IMG/VR virus record: IMGVR_UViG_3300047469_000106
Location: 1-27,150 of that record
Strand: one strand, 5' to 3'
Length of the DNA: 27,150 bases
From: a virus
The notes under the pieces were generated by a model. That model searched no databases and had not been told where the DNA came from. It saw only the letters and a program-made list of their open reading frames with translations. The translations under genes and the position numbers were made by a program. Numbering within the stretch: position 1 is the stretch's first letter; the number at the start of each line of letters is the position of its first letter. Positions 1 through 7,060 of this stretch are shown piece after piece.

Positions 1-681
1 GCCGGTTATCTGATCTCCGACTTTGCCCGAAACGCCACCGGTAAGTTTGCCGGCATGGCCTACACCGTCAGTGAGCGCCCCGTCACCGTGGCACCGCAGA
101 CGGCTGAACCGGCGACGGCTGAACCGGCGCCGGCTGAACCGGCGCCGGCTAATCCCCCACTAATAAAGAATGATTTTAAGCAACTGCCTGAAGAAGCAGT
201 AAAGACTGAGCTTAAAGTTACCGAGGTGCCGCCGGCTGCGCCGCCAACACTCGGGACGATACCGCTTCTGGCCATTCCGACGACCGAGGACGGACCGAAA
301 GACCCGACCTGCAAAACCTTCATGGCGTGGCGTAGCTACTCGGCGGCCTACCTGGAGCGCTACGGCACCAGACCGGTGTGGAATGCCCGCGTTGCCGGAC
401 AGTTCGCCAGTCTGGTGAAGCGCCTGGGCATCGAGGTCGCGCACCACGTCGCGGCCTACTACGTGAACATCAACGACATGGGCCTGATCAAGGACAGCCA
501 CTCGATTAACCGGTTGCTGGCCGGTGCCGAGGGCTACCACACGCAATGGAAGACCAACCGCCAAGTCAACGGCACGATCGCGCTGCAACTGGAGCGCAAG
601 CAAGCCAACATCAGCGCTGCGCAAGACGCCGCCGCGCAGATCATGGCGCGGACAGGGGGCCAGCAGAATGAATTTTTGTGA
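1..681 (+). CDS. Phage replication initiator-like protein (5' partial)
   Basis: The reading frame is open from base 1, so the start lies outside the window; the ATG at 55 is internal. The first visible residues (GYLISDFARNATGKFAG) resemble the wing of the winged-helix DNA-binding domain found at the N-terminus of phage O-like replication initiators. A proline/alanine linker follows with three TAEPA-type repeats. The C-terminal part, from about visible residue 100, is a compact helical domain (TFMAWRSYSAAYLERYG onward) of a kind seen in Pseudomonas phage replication proteins. The 3' end overlaps the next gene by 14 bases, as expected for an initiator and loader pair. Role by inference: origin binding and recruitment of the replicative helicase. 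The missing N-terminus limits certainty. Confidence 0.75.
   Translation, partial: AGYLISDFARNATGKFAGMAYTVSERPVTVAPQTAEPATAEPAPAEPAPANPPLIKNDFKQLPEEAVKTELKVTEVPPAAPPTLGTIPLLAIPTTEDGPKDPTCKTFMAWRSYSAAYLERYGTRPVWNARVAGQFASLVKRLGIEVAHHVAAYYVNINDMGLIKDSHSINRLLAGAEGYHTQWKTNRQVNGTIALQLERKQANISAAQDAAAQIMARTGGQQNEFL
101..150 (+). repeat. 15-bp in-frame tandem repeat
   Basis: Unit CGGCTGAACCGGCG plus one base is present in three full copies (101-115, 116-130, 131-145) and one partial copy. It encodes TAEPA/PAEPA in the linker of the replication protein. Copy number could vary by slippage without breaking the frame. Confidence 0.9.
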
Positions 682-1489
682 ACGCATGGCACCGGAGCAG
701 ATCGCCCAGTTGGCACTGGCCATCTGTGCGACCGCTGACATCATGGGCGGCACCTTGACCGCTGACGCGGCGCGGATCATGGCCGACGACCTGGCCCACT
801 TCCCGCCCGACGCCGTGTCCACGGCGCTCAAAGCCTGCCGGCGCGAACTGAATGGCCGCCTGACCCTGGCCGCGATCCTTCAACGGGTACAAGCAACGGA
901 CGGGCGCCCGGCTCGGGATGAGGCGTGGTCGATCGCCTTGGCCGCGACCGACGAGTACGACACGGTGGTGATGACTGCCGAGATTCAACTGGCCTTGAAC
1001 GCGGCGCGCCCGGTGCTGGAGGCCGGCGACAAGATCGGGGCACGGATGGCGTTCATCAGCACCTATGACCGGCTGGTACTGGAGGCACGGGCCGAGGGCC
1101 GTCCGGCCAAGTGGGAGGTGTCGATTGGTTTTGATGCCGGCCGGCGCATTGCGGCCGTGAGCGAGGCTATGTATTTGCGGCGTATTTCCCGTGAAAGTGC
1201 CCAGTGGTTGCTGGCCGACCTGAGCCATGAACCGGTCACGATTGACGGGCGAGCGCTGGCCGGGTTGTTGACCGGGCCGGACGTCATGCCCGCGTCAGCG
1301 GAGGTTCACAACAAACTGGAGGCCATCAGAGCGCAGATGCAAGAAATGCGAGAGGGCAGCGAAGCCCGGCGACAGGCCATGAAGATCGCGGCCGCCAATG
1401 AGCTGGCCGAGCGCTTGGCGTTGTTGAGCCGGCAAGCGCAGAGCCAGGTTGATAGTCGTGAAACGACGTCGGAGGGGATGCCATCGTAG
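668..1489 (+). CDS. Possible helicase loader / replication protein
   Basis: The protein has 273 residues starting at ATG 668, chosen because AGGGGG lies a suitable distance upstream and the 14-base overlap with the initiator gene suggests translational coupling. The frame extends further upstream but that part is only the shadow of the previous gene. The N-terminal 75 residues are helical, with a pattern (FPPDAVSTALKACRRE then LTLAAILQRVQ) that resembles the G39P/DnaT-type helicase-loader fold. The C-terminal 60 residues are predicted coiled coil (HNKLEAIRAQMQEMREGSEA). Position directly after an initiator-like gene supports a role in loading the replicative helicase, but no catalytic motif proves it. 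Family assignment is an inference. Confidence 0.7.
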   Translation: MNFCERMAPEQIAQLALAICATADIMGGTLTADAARIMADDLAHFPPDAVSTALKACRRELNGRLTLAAILQRVQATDGRPARDEAWSIALAATDEYDTVVMTAEIQLALNAARPVLEAGDKIGARMAFISTYDRLVLEARAEGRPAKWEVSIGFDAGRRIAAVSEAMYLRRISRESAQWLLADLSHEPVTIDGRALAGLLTGPDVMPASAEVHNKLEAIRAQMQEMREGSEARRQAMKIAAANELAERLALLSRQAQSQVDSRETTSEGMPS

Positions 1490-1493
1490 CGGG

Positions 1494-1557
1494 TACGCCT
1501 TAGCGTGGCGTATACGCGATTACAGAGCGTCCCACTGGCACGGTGCCGAGTGGGACG
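1494..1557. other. Cluster of palindromes between convergent genes
   Basis: Three inverted repeats sit in the 79-base gap between the ends of the + and - genes. They are TACGCC/GGCGTA (1494-1499/1507-1512), the perfect palindrome GCGTATACGC (1508-1517), and a long stem CGTCCCACT/AGTGGGACG (1528-1536/1549-1557) with GGCA/TGCC nested inside. The last could act as a bidirectional terminator, but no U-tract follows on either strand. Confidence 0.6.
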
Positions 1558-1568
1558 ATTGCCCTGAT

Positions 1569-2012
1569 TCAAAAGCCACACCGCGCCTCAAGTGCCAGAC
1601 AATCCGCTTCGGCTTCGACGTAAGCCTCGACATACGGGTCGAGCAGGTTGGTGGCAATGGCGTGGATGGCGGTGTCGAAACCGTCAGCGGCGCCCAGCGC
1701 TTGCACGGCGAGTTGATACAGACGATCGCGCTTGAAACCCCGCTTGATGATTTCAATCAGGATCAGCTCCACGGCGTAGGTCCGGTCCTGTTGCGCGGCG
1801 AGGTGGTCAACCACGCGGCTGACAAACTCGTCGTGTGTGGCCACGACCTTCGAGCGGCCGTAGGCATTCGGGATGGTGACGTTGCCCTGGTCGAACAGCG
1901 ACTCGATGCCCGATTGCAGCCAATCGTCAACGTCGACCCGTTCCCGGAAGTCGGGCGGATCGTCGGGTAGCATGTCGTCCCAGTGCCATTGGGCGCGAGC
2001 AAAAGCGTTCAT
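1569..2012 (-). CDS. Hypothetical phage protein
   Basis: The protein has 147 residues starting at MNAFARAQWHWDD. Start 2012 is preceded on the minus strand by AAGGAGATAACC, a good ribosome site; the longer frame upstream lacks one. The N-terminus is acidic and tryptophan-rich; the remainder looks helical (FVSRVVDHLAAQQDRTYAVELILIEIIKRGF appears in two consecutive helices). No catalytic or metal-binding motif is visible. It is the last gene of a three-gene minus operon and begins two bases after the stop of the zinc-finger gene, so the two are likely co-translated. The function is not recognised. Confidence 0.8.
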   Translation of the reverse strand: MNAFARAQWHWDDMLPDDPPDFRERVDVDDWLQSGIESLFDQGNVTIPNAYGRSKVVATHDEFVSRVVDHLAAQQDRTYAVELILIEIIKRGFKRDRLYQLAVQALGAADGFDTAIHAIATNLLDPYVEAYVEAEADCLALEARCGF

Positions 2013-2014
2013 GG

Positions 2015-2509
2015 TTATCTCCTTACGATGGGGATGTTGTCGAGGTAGTCCATGCAATAGGCTTCGGCTTCCTTGCATTGCTGGGGTTCAAACAGGCCGA
2101 AATGGGTTTCGGCGGTGCTCAGGCGCATCTTGTCGGCCAGCCACTGATAGGCCTGGGTGCGGCTCATATGCTTGTCGCGCCAGATCGCTTCAAACGTGCG
2201 TTTGCAGGTGTTGCGCGCCTCACGCGTGCGCTTGTCGGCCAGCGTGCCAAGGGGCAGGTCGGTTTGAGGATGCAGACCGACGTAGGCATGGCAGCCACCG
2301 CAGAAGTACGCATAGGGCCAGTCGCCGTAGGTGCGGCCGTTGTAGATCGCGCTGTTTTCCACCAGCTCCACGACACCCGCGCAAAAGCGGCAGGTGGTCG
2401 GGATCGGCAGGGGATGGGCCACGCGAGCCAAGGCGCGACGGCTGACGTGCGGCAGCGGGAACGGCGGCGTGAGTTTGTCCAGGCTGTTGACGCGGGGATC
2501 GGTGCTCAT
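2015..2509 (-). CDS. Zinc-finger-containing protein (DUF3268-like)
   Basis: The protein has 164 residues. A four-cysteine zinc site is visible as CRFC at residues 40-43 and CGGC at 70-73, separated by the aromatic stretch YNGRTYGDWPYAYF. This spacing and the following GLHPQTDLPLGTLADK match the phage zinc-finger family DUF3268. The C-terminal half is helical and charged. Start 2509 is taken because GAGGT lies just upstream; a longer frame to 2593 has no ribosome site. Members of this family are common in phages of pseudomonads, but their role is unknown; nucleic-acid binding is the usual guess. It sits between a small membrane protein and an unknown protein in the same operon. Confidence 0.88.
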   Translation of the reverse strand: MSTDPRVNSLDKLTPPFPLPHVSRRALARVAHPLPIPTTCRFCAGVVELVENSAIYNGRTYGDWPYAYFCGGCHAYVGLHPQTDLPLGTLADKRTREARNTCKRTFEAIWRDKHMSRTQAYQWLADKMRLSTAETHFGLFEPQQCKEAEAYCMDYLDNIPIVRR

Positions 2510-2580
2510 GGGATACCTCAGTTGTGGGGGTTTCAGGAAAGCGCTTTCGCGGGAAAGCGCAGACCTCAAACGCCTGAATA

Positions 2581-2778
2581 TCAAACAAGCCACAGCGCGG
2601 CCAAACTGATCACTCCGGCGACGATCGCCAATCTACGCAGCGTGCGTTGACGTCGACGCGGGGGCATCAAGGCACTGCACGGGATGTCGTCCGTGCGCCC
2701 GATGCGGTAGCCGTGGCGGCGCCAGTAGTTGAGCCAATGCACTTCCAGGGTCGAGCACTTCATTGCTTGAGTTTTCAT
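2581..2778 (-). CDS. Small membrane protein
   Basis: The protein has 65 residues with a basic N-terminal half (RRHGYRIGR, PPRRRQRTLRR) followed by one C-terminal hydrophobic segment (LAIVAGVISLAALWLV, about residues 50-65). It is therefore probably a single-span protein with its basic tail in the cytoplasm. The ribosome site GAGAGG lies eight bases before the ATG. It is the first gene after the minus promoter at 2805-2840. No family is recognised; a role in superinfection exclusion or membrane anchoring is possible but unsupported. Confidence 0.75.
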   Translation of the reverse strand: MKTQAMKCSTLEVHWLNYWRRHGYRIGRTDDIPCSALMPPRRRQRTLRRLAIVAGVISLAALWLV

Positions 2779-2804
2779 ACCGGATGCCTCTCTTTTGTGG
2801 GTGG

Positions 2805-2840
2805 TGGTTCTACTTTAGAACCATAATGGCGCTGATTCAA
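2805..2840 (-). promoter_or_regulatory. Minus-strand promoter with palindromic -10 region
   Basis: On the minus strand TTGAAT (2835-2840) and TAAAGT (2812-2817) are 17 bases apart, fitting a sigma70 promoter for the 2778-1569 operon. The -10 lies inside the 8-3-8 inverted repeat TGGTTCTA-CTT-TAGAACCA (2805-2823). The inner 17 bases match elements at 13304, 15786 and 16294. Confidence 0.65.
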
Positions 2841-2900
2841 TATCATAACCACAAAAAACACGAAATAAAGCAATGAATAGGCGAATGGCATACAAGCAAA

Positions 2901-3002
2901 GGCGAAATTATGTTAGGGTGCGTTCTGTTTTAGGCAGTCAGTATTGGCAGTCCGTCGACCGCCAAGTTGGTTGGCCGTGCAATGGCGAAATGGTGCTAGG
3001 GT
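2901..3002 (+). promoter_or_regulatory. Two direct repeats upstream of the early operon
   Basis: GGCGAAATnnTGYTAGGGT occurs at 2901-2919 and 2984-3002, 83 bases apart, in the noncoding gap before the first plus-strand early gene. TGYTAGGGT could be an extended -10, but no good -35 is seen at normal spacing. The rest of the 274-base gap (2779-3052) holds the minus promoter and a small CAGGC/GCCTG hairpin near 3014-3028. Confidence 0.45.
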
Positions 3003-3052
3003 TTGCAGTGTCTCAGGCATTCCGCCTGGGCTTCTGAACGTGAGGGAATACC

Positions 3053-3505
3053 ATGGGTCTTTGGGGCGCATTGTTGGGCAATAGCTTCAAGAAAAAATCC
3101 GCCGAAGTTCAGGCTGAAATGGCCAAGAAGGTGAACCGCGATCTTGTTCAAGCGGGCATCTACGGCTGTTTCTACGTGGCGTCGGCTGACGGCGAGTTGG
3201 AAGAGTCAGAAATCAAGAAAACCCAAAAGCTGATCAGCAATGAGCCGCTGATGAAGGGCTTTGGCGCTGAAGTCGGGCAACTGATCACTGAGGCCGAAGG
3301 CTCCTACGTCGACGGCGGTGCGCGCATCATCCAGCGCCGGGCAAAGAAAGAGCTGTCAGACTTGGCGCACGATCCCGAGCAGGCCGACATCGTGATGACC
3401 ATTATCTGCACCGTGGCAGACGAGGGCGGCATCGGTGACGCCGAGCGTCAAGCGCTGACCAACTGCGCCGAATGGATGAACCTGAGCGTCAAGGATTACA
3501 TCTGA
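3053..3505 (+). CDS. TerB-like protein
   Basis: The protein has 150 residues. A TerB-type helical domain with an acidic metal-binding-like loop is visible at residues 45-53 (ADGELEESE) and a second, DEGGIGDAE, near 123-131. The two loops, about 80 residues apart, are the signature of TerB/DjlA-N-like proteins. TerB proteins occur in tellurite and stress-response clusters and also, singly, in many phages, where their role is unknown. The N-terminus (MGLWGALLGNSFKKKS) is a short amphipathic or membrane-associating segment before the domain. The ribosome site is GAGGGAA. It is the first gene of the long early plus operon and directly precedes a 49-residue membrane protein whose ATG starts one base after this stop. 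Confidence 0.88.
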   Translation: MGLWGALLGNSFKKKSAEVQAEMAKKVNRDLVQAGIYGCFYVASADGELEESEIKKTQKLISNEPLMKGFGAEVGQLITEAEGSYVDGGARIIQRRAKKELSDLAHDPEQADIVMTIICTVADEGGIGDAERQALTNCAEWMNLSVKDYI

Positions 3506-3655
3506 ATGCGCGACAAGGTTCGCCAAGTCGCCGCCTTCGGCTTTGCCGGGGGCGTGGTGCTGGTCGACTCGGCCAGTCGCCTGTTGTCGATGTGCTTTGA
3601 CCTGGTACTGGTCGTCCTGCTGTTGATAGTCTTGTTGTACCGCCGTAAACGCTGA
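3506..3655 (+). CDS. Small membrane protein, 49 residues
   Basis: An ATG follows immediately after the TGA of the TerB-like gene and opens a 49-codon frame. The product has a weakly hydrophobic N-terminal stretch (VAAFGFAGGVVLV) and a strong C-terminal membrane segment (FDLVLVVLLLIVLLY) ending in the basic tail RRKR. Tight coupling to the TerB-like gene suggests the two products act together at the membrane. No family is recognised. There is no separate ribosome site, consistent with translational coupling. Confidence 0.7.
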   Translation: MRDKVRQVAAFGFAGGVVLVDSASRLLSMCFDLVLVVLLLIVLLYRRKR

Positions 3656-3808
3656 TCCCGCCCAGTGCCCGCCCGTGCGGGAAACCCTTATGAGTTAGGT
3701 ATGCCACTAGTACAATGGATGGCTGAGCAATGGGCGTTGCTCATTGAGCACGGCCTGATCAAACCTGAACACCGACCTGTAAACAAATCATTGAGAGGCA
3801 ATCCGGTA

Positions 3809-4369
3809 ATGAATGAACCGTGGAATAACGACGTGACGAGCTATAGGGCTCGCCTGATGGAAATGGTGCCGAGCGATCAAGCCCCGTTCGCCGAGTTTGA
3901 ATTGAGGATGTTGCTGACGACCCTCGAAACCGACCACCTGCGCGACATCCACACCAACTGGCGGCCGATCGCCGACGAGCGCAACAAGCTGCGCGCCGAG
4001 CTGATCGCGCTGGCAAATCCGGCACCGACACCAGCGGCTGAACCGGCCGAAAGCCGCCGAGGCGCACGCACCAAGGCGGAATTGCTGCAAAAGCAACTGG
4101 ACGAGCTACAGAAGAAGTACGAGGAACTTGAAAAGGCGCCGGTCAAGAGTGGGAACGAAGACGACAGCCCGCGTTTCAAAGCGCTGAGTCTTGAATACAA
4201 GAGCTTGGAGCGTAAGCACGCGGGCCTGCGCGAGCGCTACGACGTGGTAGTGGAAGAAAAAACCGACGTGCAATCGGAACTGGCCGTGCTTCAGTTGGCC
4301 CATAAAAAACTGCAAGCGGACTGTGACGACCTGTTGAATGACAGCCGCCCGGTACGGGAGCGCGCATGA
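3809..4369 (+). CDS. Coiled-coil early protein
   Basis: The protein has 186 residues from ATG 3809, chosen because GAGAGGCAATCCGGTA precedes it, nearly identical to the leader of the gene starting at 2778. An in-frame ATG at 3701 would add 36 residues (MPLVQWMAEQW...) and cannot be excluded. The N-terminal half is helical (YRARLMEMVPSDQAPFAEFELRMLL). After a proline/alanine linker, roughly residues 85-180 form long charged heptads (AELLQKQLDELQKKYEELE and later) typical of coiled coil. It has no enzymatic motif. Its stop overlaps the ATG of the methyltransferase-like gene (ATGA), so the two are coupled. A scaffold or partner role is a guess. Confidence 0.8.
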   Translation: MNEPWNNDVTSYRARLMEMVPSDQAPFAEFELRMLLTTLETDHLRDIHTNWRPIADERNKLRAELIALANPAPTPAAEPAESRRGARTKAELLQKQLDELQKKYEELEKAPVKSGNEDDSPRFKALSLEYKSLERKHAGLRERYDVVVEEKTDVQSELAVLQLAHKKLQADCDDLLNDSRPVRERA

Positions 4370-5049
4370 ACGGCGCCTCTATCGTAAAGCTTGACCCGCA
4401 CGTACAAGCGCGCCTCGATGCGTTTTGCTTGGACAATGGCGTGCTGCAAGTGGTCCACGCGGACTTCTATCGGCAGTTCGACCAGGAACAACTGTCCGTG
4501 TTTGGCCACCGGCACGCAGCCTACGTGCTGCCGACCTGGGAACTGATCACCAAGTTGGACGAGCTGATCAAAGAAGTCAGCCCGAGCCGGTCGGCTATCG
4601 AAATCGGCGCCGGTAACGGCCTGCTGGGCATGGCGCTGGGCATTCCTTGCACGGACAACCGCATGCAGGAACGCCCCGAAATCATCGACATCTACGCGAC
4701 CACGGGCCAGCCGACCATCACCTACGGCGAAAACGTACAGAAGCTGGACGCGCTGGAAGCGGTGAAGCACTGGCGGCCCGAGGTGGTCGTCGCGGCGTGG
4801 GTCACGCACCTGTACAACCCAAACGAATCGCACCGTGGCGGCAATATGTTTGGCGTCGATGAAGTGCTCCTGCTGAGCAAGATCAAGCGCTACATATTCG
4901 TCGGCAATGTTGGCCCTCACCACCTTAAACCCCTGTTCGATCAGTGCCAGAAGTTCACCACCATCGAGCCGCTAGGCCTGTTTTCCCGAGCGCGCAACCC
5001 GGACAGCAACGTCATTTGGGTGTGGGACAACCCGGACTACGCGCCATGA
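4366..5049 (+). CDS. SAM-dependent methyltransferase-like protein
   Basis: The protein has 227 residues. The glycine-rich motif EIGAGNG at residues 79-85 follows a hydrophobic strand (SAIEIGAG) and is followed by GMALGIPCTDNRM, as in motif I of class I methyltransferases. Later strands VVVAAWVTH (about 144) and IKRYIFVGNVG (about 178) would complete the Rossmann sheet. No DPPY/NPPY motif is present, so an N6-adenine or N4-cytosine DNA methylase is unlikely; the substrate is unknown. The gene lies in a run of ATGA-overlapping early genes beside a membrane protein and an acetyltransferase-like protein. Host or phage protein modification, or evasion of host defence, are possibilities but not shown. 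Confidence 0.8.
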   Translation: MNGASIVKLDPHVQARLDAFCLDNGVLQVVHADFYRQFDQEQLSVFGHRHAAYVLPTWELITKLDELIKEVSPSRSAIEIGAGNGLLGMALGIPCTDNRMQERPEIIDIYATTGQPTITYGENVQKLDALEAVKHWRPEVVVAAWVTHLYNPNESHRGGNMFGVDEVLLLSKIKRYIFVGNVGPHHLKPLFDQCQKFTTIEPLGLFSRARNPDSNVIWVWDNPDYAP

Positions 5050-5339
5050 ACCTCGCCAAGTACGTGAGCTGGGACACGCTTATTTCAACCGCTGGGGGCT
5101 TGGTGGCGGGTATCTCTATTGGTGCTGGATACGGCTGGCTAGGTGGCTGCTGGGCGTTTACGGGGGGGCAGTACCTGATCCACAACTTCCTGGTCCTGAA
5201 CCGGATTGAGCGCAATCAACAGGAACTGCTGCTGCGCCTGAAAATACACGACAGCTTGGACACCCTGGTGAACAAGCTGGAAGCCCTACGCAAAGAGGCC
5301 GAGCTGAACAATGAGCATCAACATAAGCCTGATCGTTGA
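5046..5339 (+). CDS. Small membrane protein with cytoplasmic coiled coil
   Basis: The protein has 97 residues starting at ATG 5046, whose ATGA overlaps the stop of the methyltransferase-like gene. Residues 10-45 contain one or two glycine-rich membrane segments (ISTAGGLVAGISIGAGYGWLG and WAFTGGQYLIHNFLVL). Residues 55-90 are charged heptads (RNQQELLLRLKIHDS, LVNKLEALRKEAEL). This is the general plan of phage holin-like or membrane-anchor proteins, but its place among early genes argues against lysis. The last 29 bases overlap the following acetyltransferase-like gene. No family is recognised. Confidence 0.78.
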   Translation: MNLAKYVSWDTLISTAGGLVAGISIGAGYGWLGGCWAFTGGQYLIHNFLVLNRIERNQQELLLRLKIHDSLDTLVNKLEALRKEAELNNEHQHKPDR

Positions 5340-5691
5340 ACAGCTTCACGCGCTGGCCTCGGACCACAAGCACGGCGAGCTGGTGCGCAAACACTTGTAC
5401 GCGCCGGACATCCACCTGTACGTGCGCCTCAGTCCGCGCTATTGCGGCGAGGGCAAGCGCTTGGAGTGCCTGGTGCTGGCCGACATCACCATCGCCGGCC
5501 CGAAACAACGGCAAGGCCTGTTCACCCGCTTGCTGCGCCGGCTGGAGCACGAAGTCCCGGCACTCGGCTTGCAGGCACTGGTGGTCGAGAACATCGGCAA
5601 CGAGCACCTGCGCGCTTACCTGGAACGCATCGGCTACCAGTCGACCGGCTGGGGCGAGCAAACCGTCTACAAGGAGAGCCCTTATGAATGA
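5311..5691 (+). CDS. GNAT-like N-acetyltransferase
   Basis: The protein has 126 residues. The order of elements fits a small GNAT fold: strand LECLVLADITIA (51-62), an acetyl-CoA-binding turn close to the Q/RxxGxG/A consensus (KQRQGLF, 65-71), helix TRLLRRLEHEV, strand LQALVVENI, and the closing NEHLRAYLERIGYQ motif typical of GNAT C-termini. It should transfer an acetyl group from acetyl-CoA to an amine; the substrate is unknown. The G-x-G/A position is replaced by G-L-F, so activity is not assured. It overlaps the upstream membrane-protein gene by 29 bases and sits two genes from a methyltransferase-like protein. Confidence 0.82.
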   Translation: MSINISLIVEQLHALASDHKHGELVRKHLYAPDIHLYVRLSPRYCGEGKRLECLVLADITIAGPKQRQGLFTRLLRRLEHEVPALGLQALVVENIGNEHLRAYLERIGYQSTGWGEQTVYKESPYE

Positions 5692-6043
5692 GCTACCGGA
5701 AGCGTGGAAGCCGCGCTATTGGATGCTGGACGGGCACACGCCTGTCGGCACGCAAGACCTGTATGCGTGGGGTGAGTTCATGCAAGGCGGAAAAAGGGCG
5801 GTGGGTAAGGCCCACGACCCCGAGCGCGAAATCCTTGTGTCCACCATCTTCCTTGGCCTCGATCACGGCTATGACGGTGGCCCGCCAGTGCTGTTTGAAA
5901 CCATGATCTTCGGCGGCCCGCACGACGACTATCAGAAACGCTATTGCACCTGGGATGAAGCCGAGCGTGGCCACCAACTGGCGTGCGAACTGGCGGGAGT
6001 CACCCCCTTCAACGAGAGCAACAAGGAGAATTCGTATGGATGA
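5684..6043 (+). CDS. Conserved phage hypothetical protein
   Basis: The protein has 119 residues from ATG 5684, preceded by AAGGAGAG. The pattern WMLDGHTPV, then LVSTIFLGLDHGY, then PPVLFETMIFGG and a late RYCTWDEAERGH belongs to a small protein family widespread in tailed phages of proteobacteria. The histidine, aspartate and glutamate in conserved positions could bind a ligand or metal, but no activity is known. It overlaps the previous gene by eight bases and the next by eight, so it is part of the same translationally coupled operon. Confidence 0.85.
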   Translation: MNELPEAWKPRYWMLDGHTPVGTQDLYAWGEFMQGGKRAVGKAHDPEREILVSTIFLGLDHGYDGGPPVLFETMIFGGPHDDYQKRYCTWDEAERGHQLACELAGVTPFNESNKENSYG

Positions 6044-6260
6044 GCGCACTTATGCCGCAATGGAGCAAGAGCGCAACGACTTGCGACTTGAAGTCGAGGA
6101 ATGCACGGCGCTGAACGACAAACTGGCCGGTCTTCTGCGTGAGGTGGCCTTTGAGCTGAAAGGCGCACCAGGGCCACTGAGCCGTCACAGCTTCCATGAC
6201 CTGCCTGAGCTGGTGGCCGCGCTCAAGCGGGAGAACTACGAGCTGCGCACCCGTGACTAA
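6036..6260 (+). CDS. Small coiled-coil protein
   Basis: The protein has 74 residues from ATG 6036, with AAGGAG upstream. Heptad-rich helices flank a short middle segment (MEQERNDLRLEVEECTALNDKLAGLL and LVAALKRENYELRTRD). Such short coiled-coil proteins with NDRL/REN motifs are common filler genes in phage early operons, and their role is unknown. The start overlaps the upstream stop by eight bases. The next gene begins inside its last codons. Confidence 0.78.
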   Translation: MDERTYAAMEQERNDLRLEVEECTALNDKLAGLLREVAFELKGAPGPLSRHSFHDLPELVAALKRENYELRTRD

Positions 6261-6597
6261 GCGCGATCCCTACATCGAGGCGGCGCTGAGCGATCCCGAC
6301 AACCGCTTTATGGCGTGGCGGCAACTGGACGACGGCACCTACATCGCTTTGACACGCCTGATCACCACCATCGGCCTGTGCATCGACGTTGACCGCACGG
6401 GTTACGCCCAGCGCTATTGCTTCAAAGACCCGACCACAGCCTTCGGCGAATACATGGACCTGAAAACCCGCGACGACGTGCCGAGCGGCTGGGTGGCCCG
6501 TAGGCCGGAACTACCGGAAGACATCGAAGCCAAGTCAAAGCCGGGCTATGACCCGAGCCAATTTTGGCCAAAGGAGACAGACGATGACGCAGTATGA
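6253..6597 (+). CDS. Conserved phage hypothetical protein
   Basis: The protein has 114 residues from GTG 6253, the only plausible start between the end of the previous gene and the conserved region; no strong ribosome site is visible, so coupling is likely. The pattern is FMAWRQLDDGTYIALTRL, then LCIDVDRTGYAQRYCF, then DDVPSGWVARRPELPE. It is a short mixed alpha/beta protein that resembles conserved phage early proteins without known function. No catalytic motif is recognised. Confidence 0.75.
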   Translation: MTKRDPYIEAALSDPDNRFMAWRQLDDGTYIALTRLITTIGLCIDVDRTGYAQRYCFKDPTTAFGEYMDLKTRDDVPSGWVARRPELPEDIEAKSKPGYDPSQFWPKETDDDAV

Positions 6598-6799
6598 CCG
6601 CACGACCGCCATCAGCATCAGCATGGCCAAGAACGACGACACGCTGTTTGAAGACACGTTCAACACGCTCTACGAAGCCAACCTGGAAAATGCCAGCCGG
6701 CAGGAGTTGTGCCTTGTGCTGGGCATGGCAGTCGGTACTATGGTCCGTCTACGTGCGCGGATTAAGGAACTGGAGCAGCAACTGAATGGCCAACCATGA
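6584..6799 (+). CDS. Small hypothetical protein
   Basis: The protein has 71 residues from ATG 6584, with a strong ribosome site AAGGAGACAG. It is largely helical, ending in the heptad-like segment VRLRARIKELEQQLNGQP. It overlaps its neighbours on both sides (14 bases each). No family is recognised; it probably multimerises through the C-terminal helix. Confidence 0.75.
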   Translation: MTQYDRTTAISISMAKNDDTLFEDTFNTLYEANLENASRQELCLVLGMAVGTMVRLRARIKELEQQLNGQP

Positions 6800-7013
6800 C
6801 CCGCTGATTATGTGGACGGTCTACCACTTGCGCACCACGGGGAAGTACGTCGCGAGGCGCTGGGCTGTGACGGGAGCGTCGGAGCCGGTGCTGACCGGGG
6901 ATGCGTACATGGCCGATACGCTCGAAGCGATCAGGGCCAGGCTCCCACAGGGTTTGTTTTGCCAGCCACGCTACGAGCACGACGACCCGAGCATTGTCGA
7001 GACGTGGTTCTAA
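6786..7013 (+). CDS. Small hypothetical protein
   Basis: The protein has 75 residues. It is mixed strand and helix with aromatic residues (WTVYHLRTTGKYVARRW, TLEAIRARLP). The start overlaps the previous gene by 14 bases. The stop codon TAA merges with the first copy of the AATCGTAATTACG repeat. No function is recognised. Confidence 0.72.
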   Translation: MANHDPLIMWTVYHLRTTGKYVARRWAVTGASEPVLTGDAYMADTLEAIRARLPQGLFCQPRYEHDDPSIVETWF

Positions 7014-7047
7014 TCGTAATTACGATTTACTAATTAATAATTAATAG
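7012..7047. repeat. AT-rich palindromic repeat, copy 1
   Basis: A perfect 16-base palindrome AATCGTAATTACGATT (7012-7027) starts inside the stop codon of the upstream gene. It is followed by TTTACTAATTAATAATTAATAG. The block is strikingly AT-rich in a GC-rich phage and recurs at 7495-7537. It may be an operator, promoter region or recombination remnant. Confidence 0.75.
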
Positions 7048-7060
7048 AGAGGCGACGGGA

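Noticed and set aside
1449-1970. Plus-strand frame of 173 codons
   Set aside because: It is antisense to the minus gene 1569-2012, which has a good ribosome site and neighbour coupling.
4291-4923. Minus-strand frame of 210 codons
   Set aside because: It covers the methyltransferase-like gene in reverse and has no start signal.
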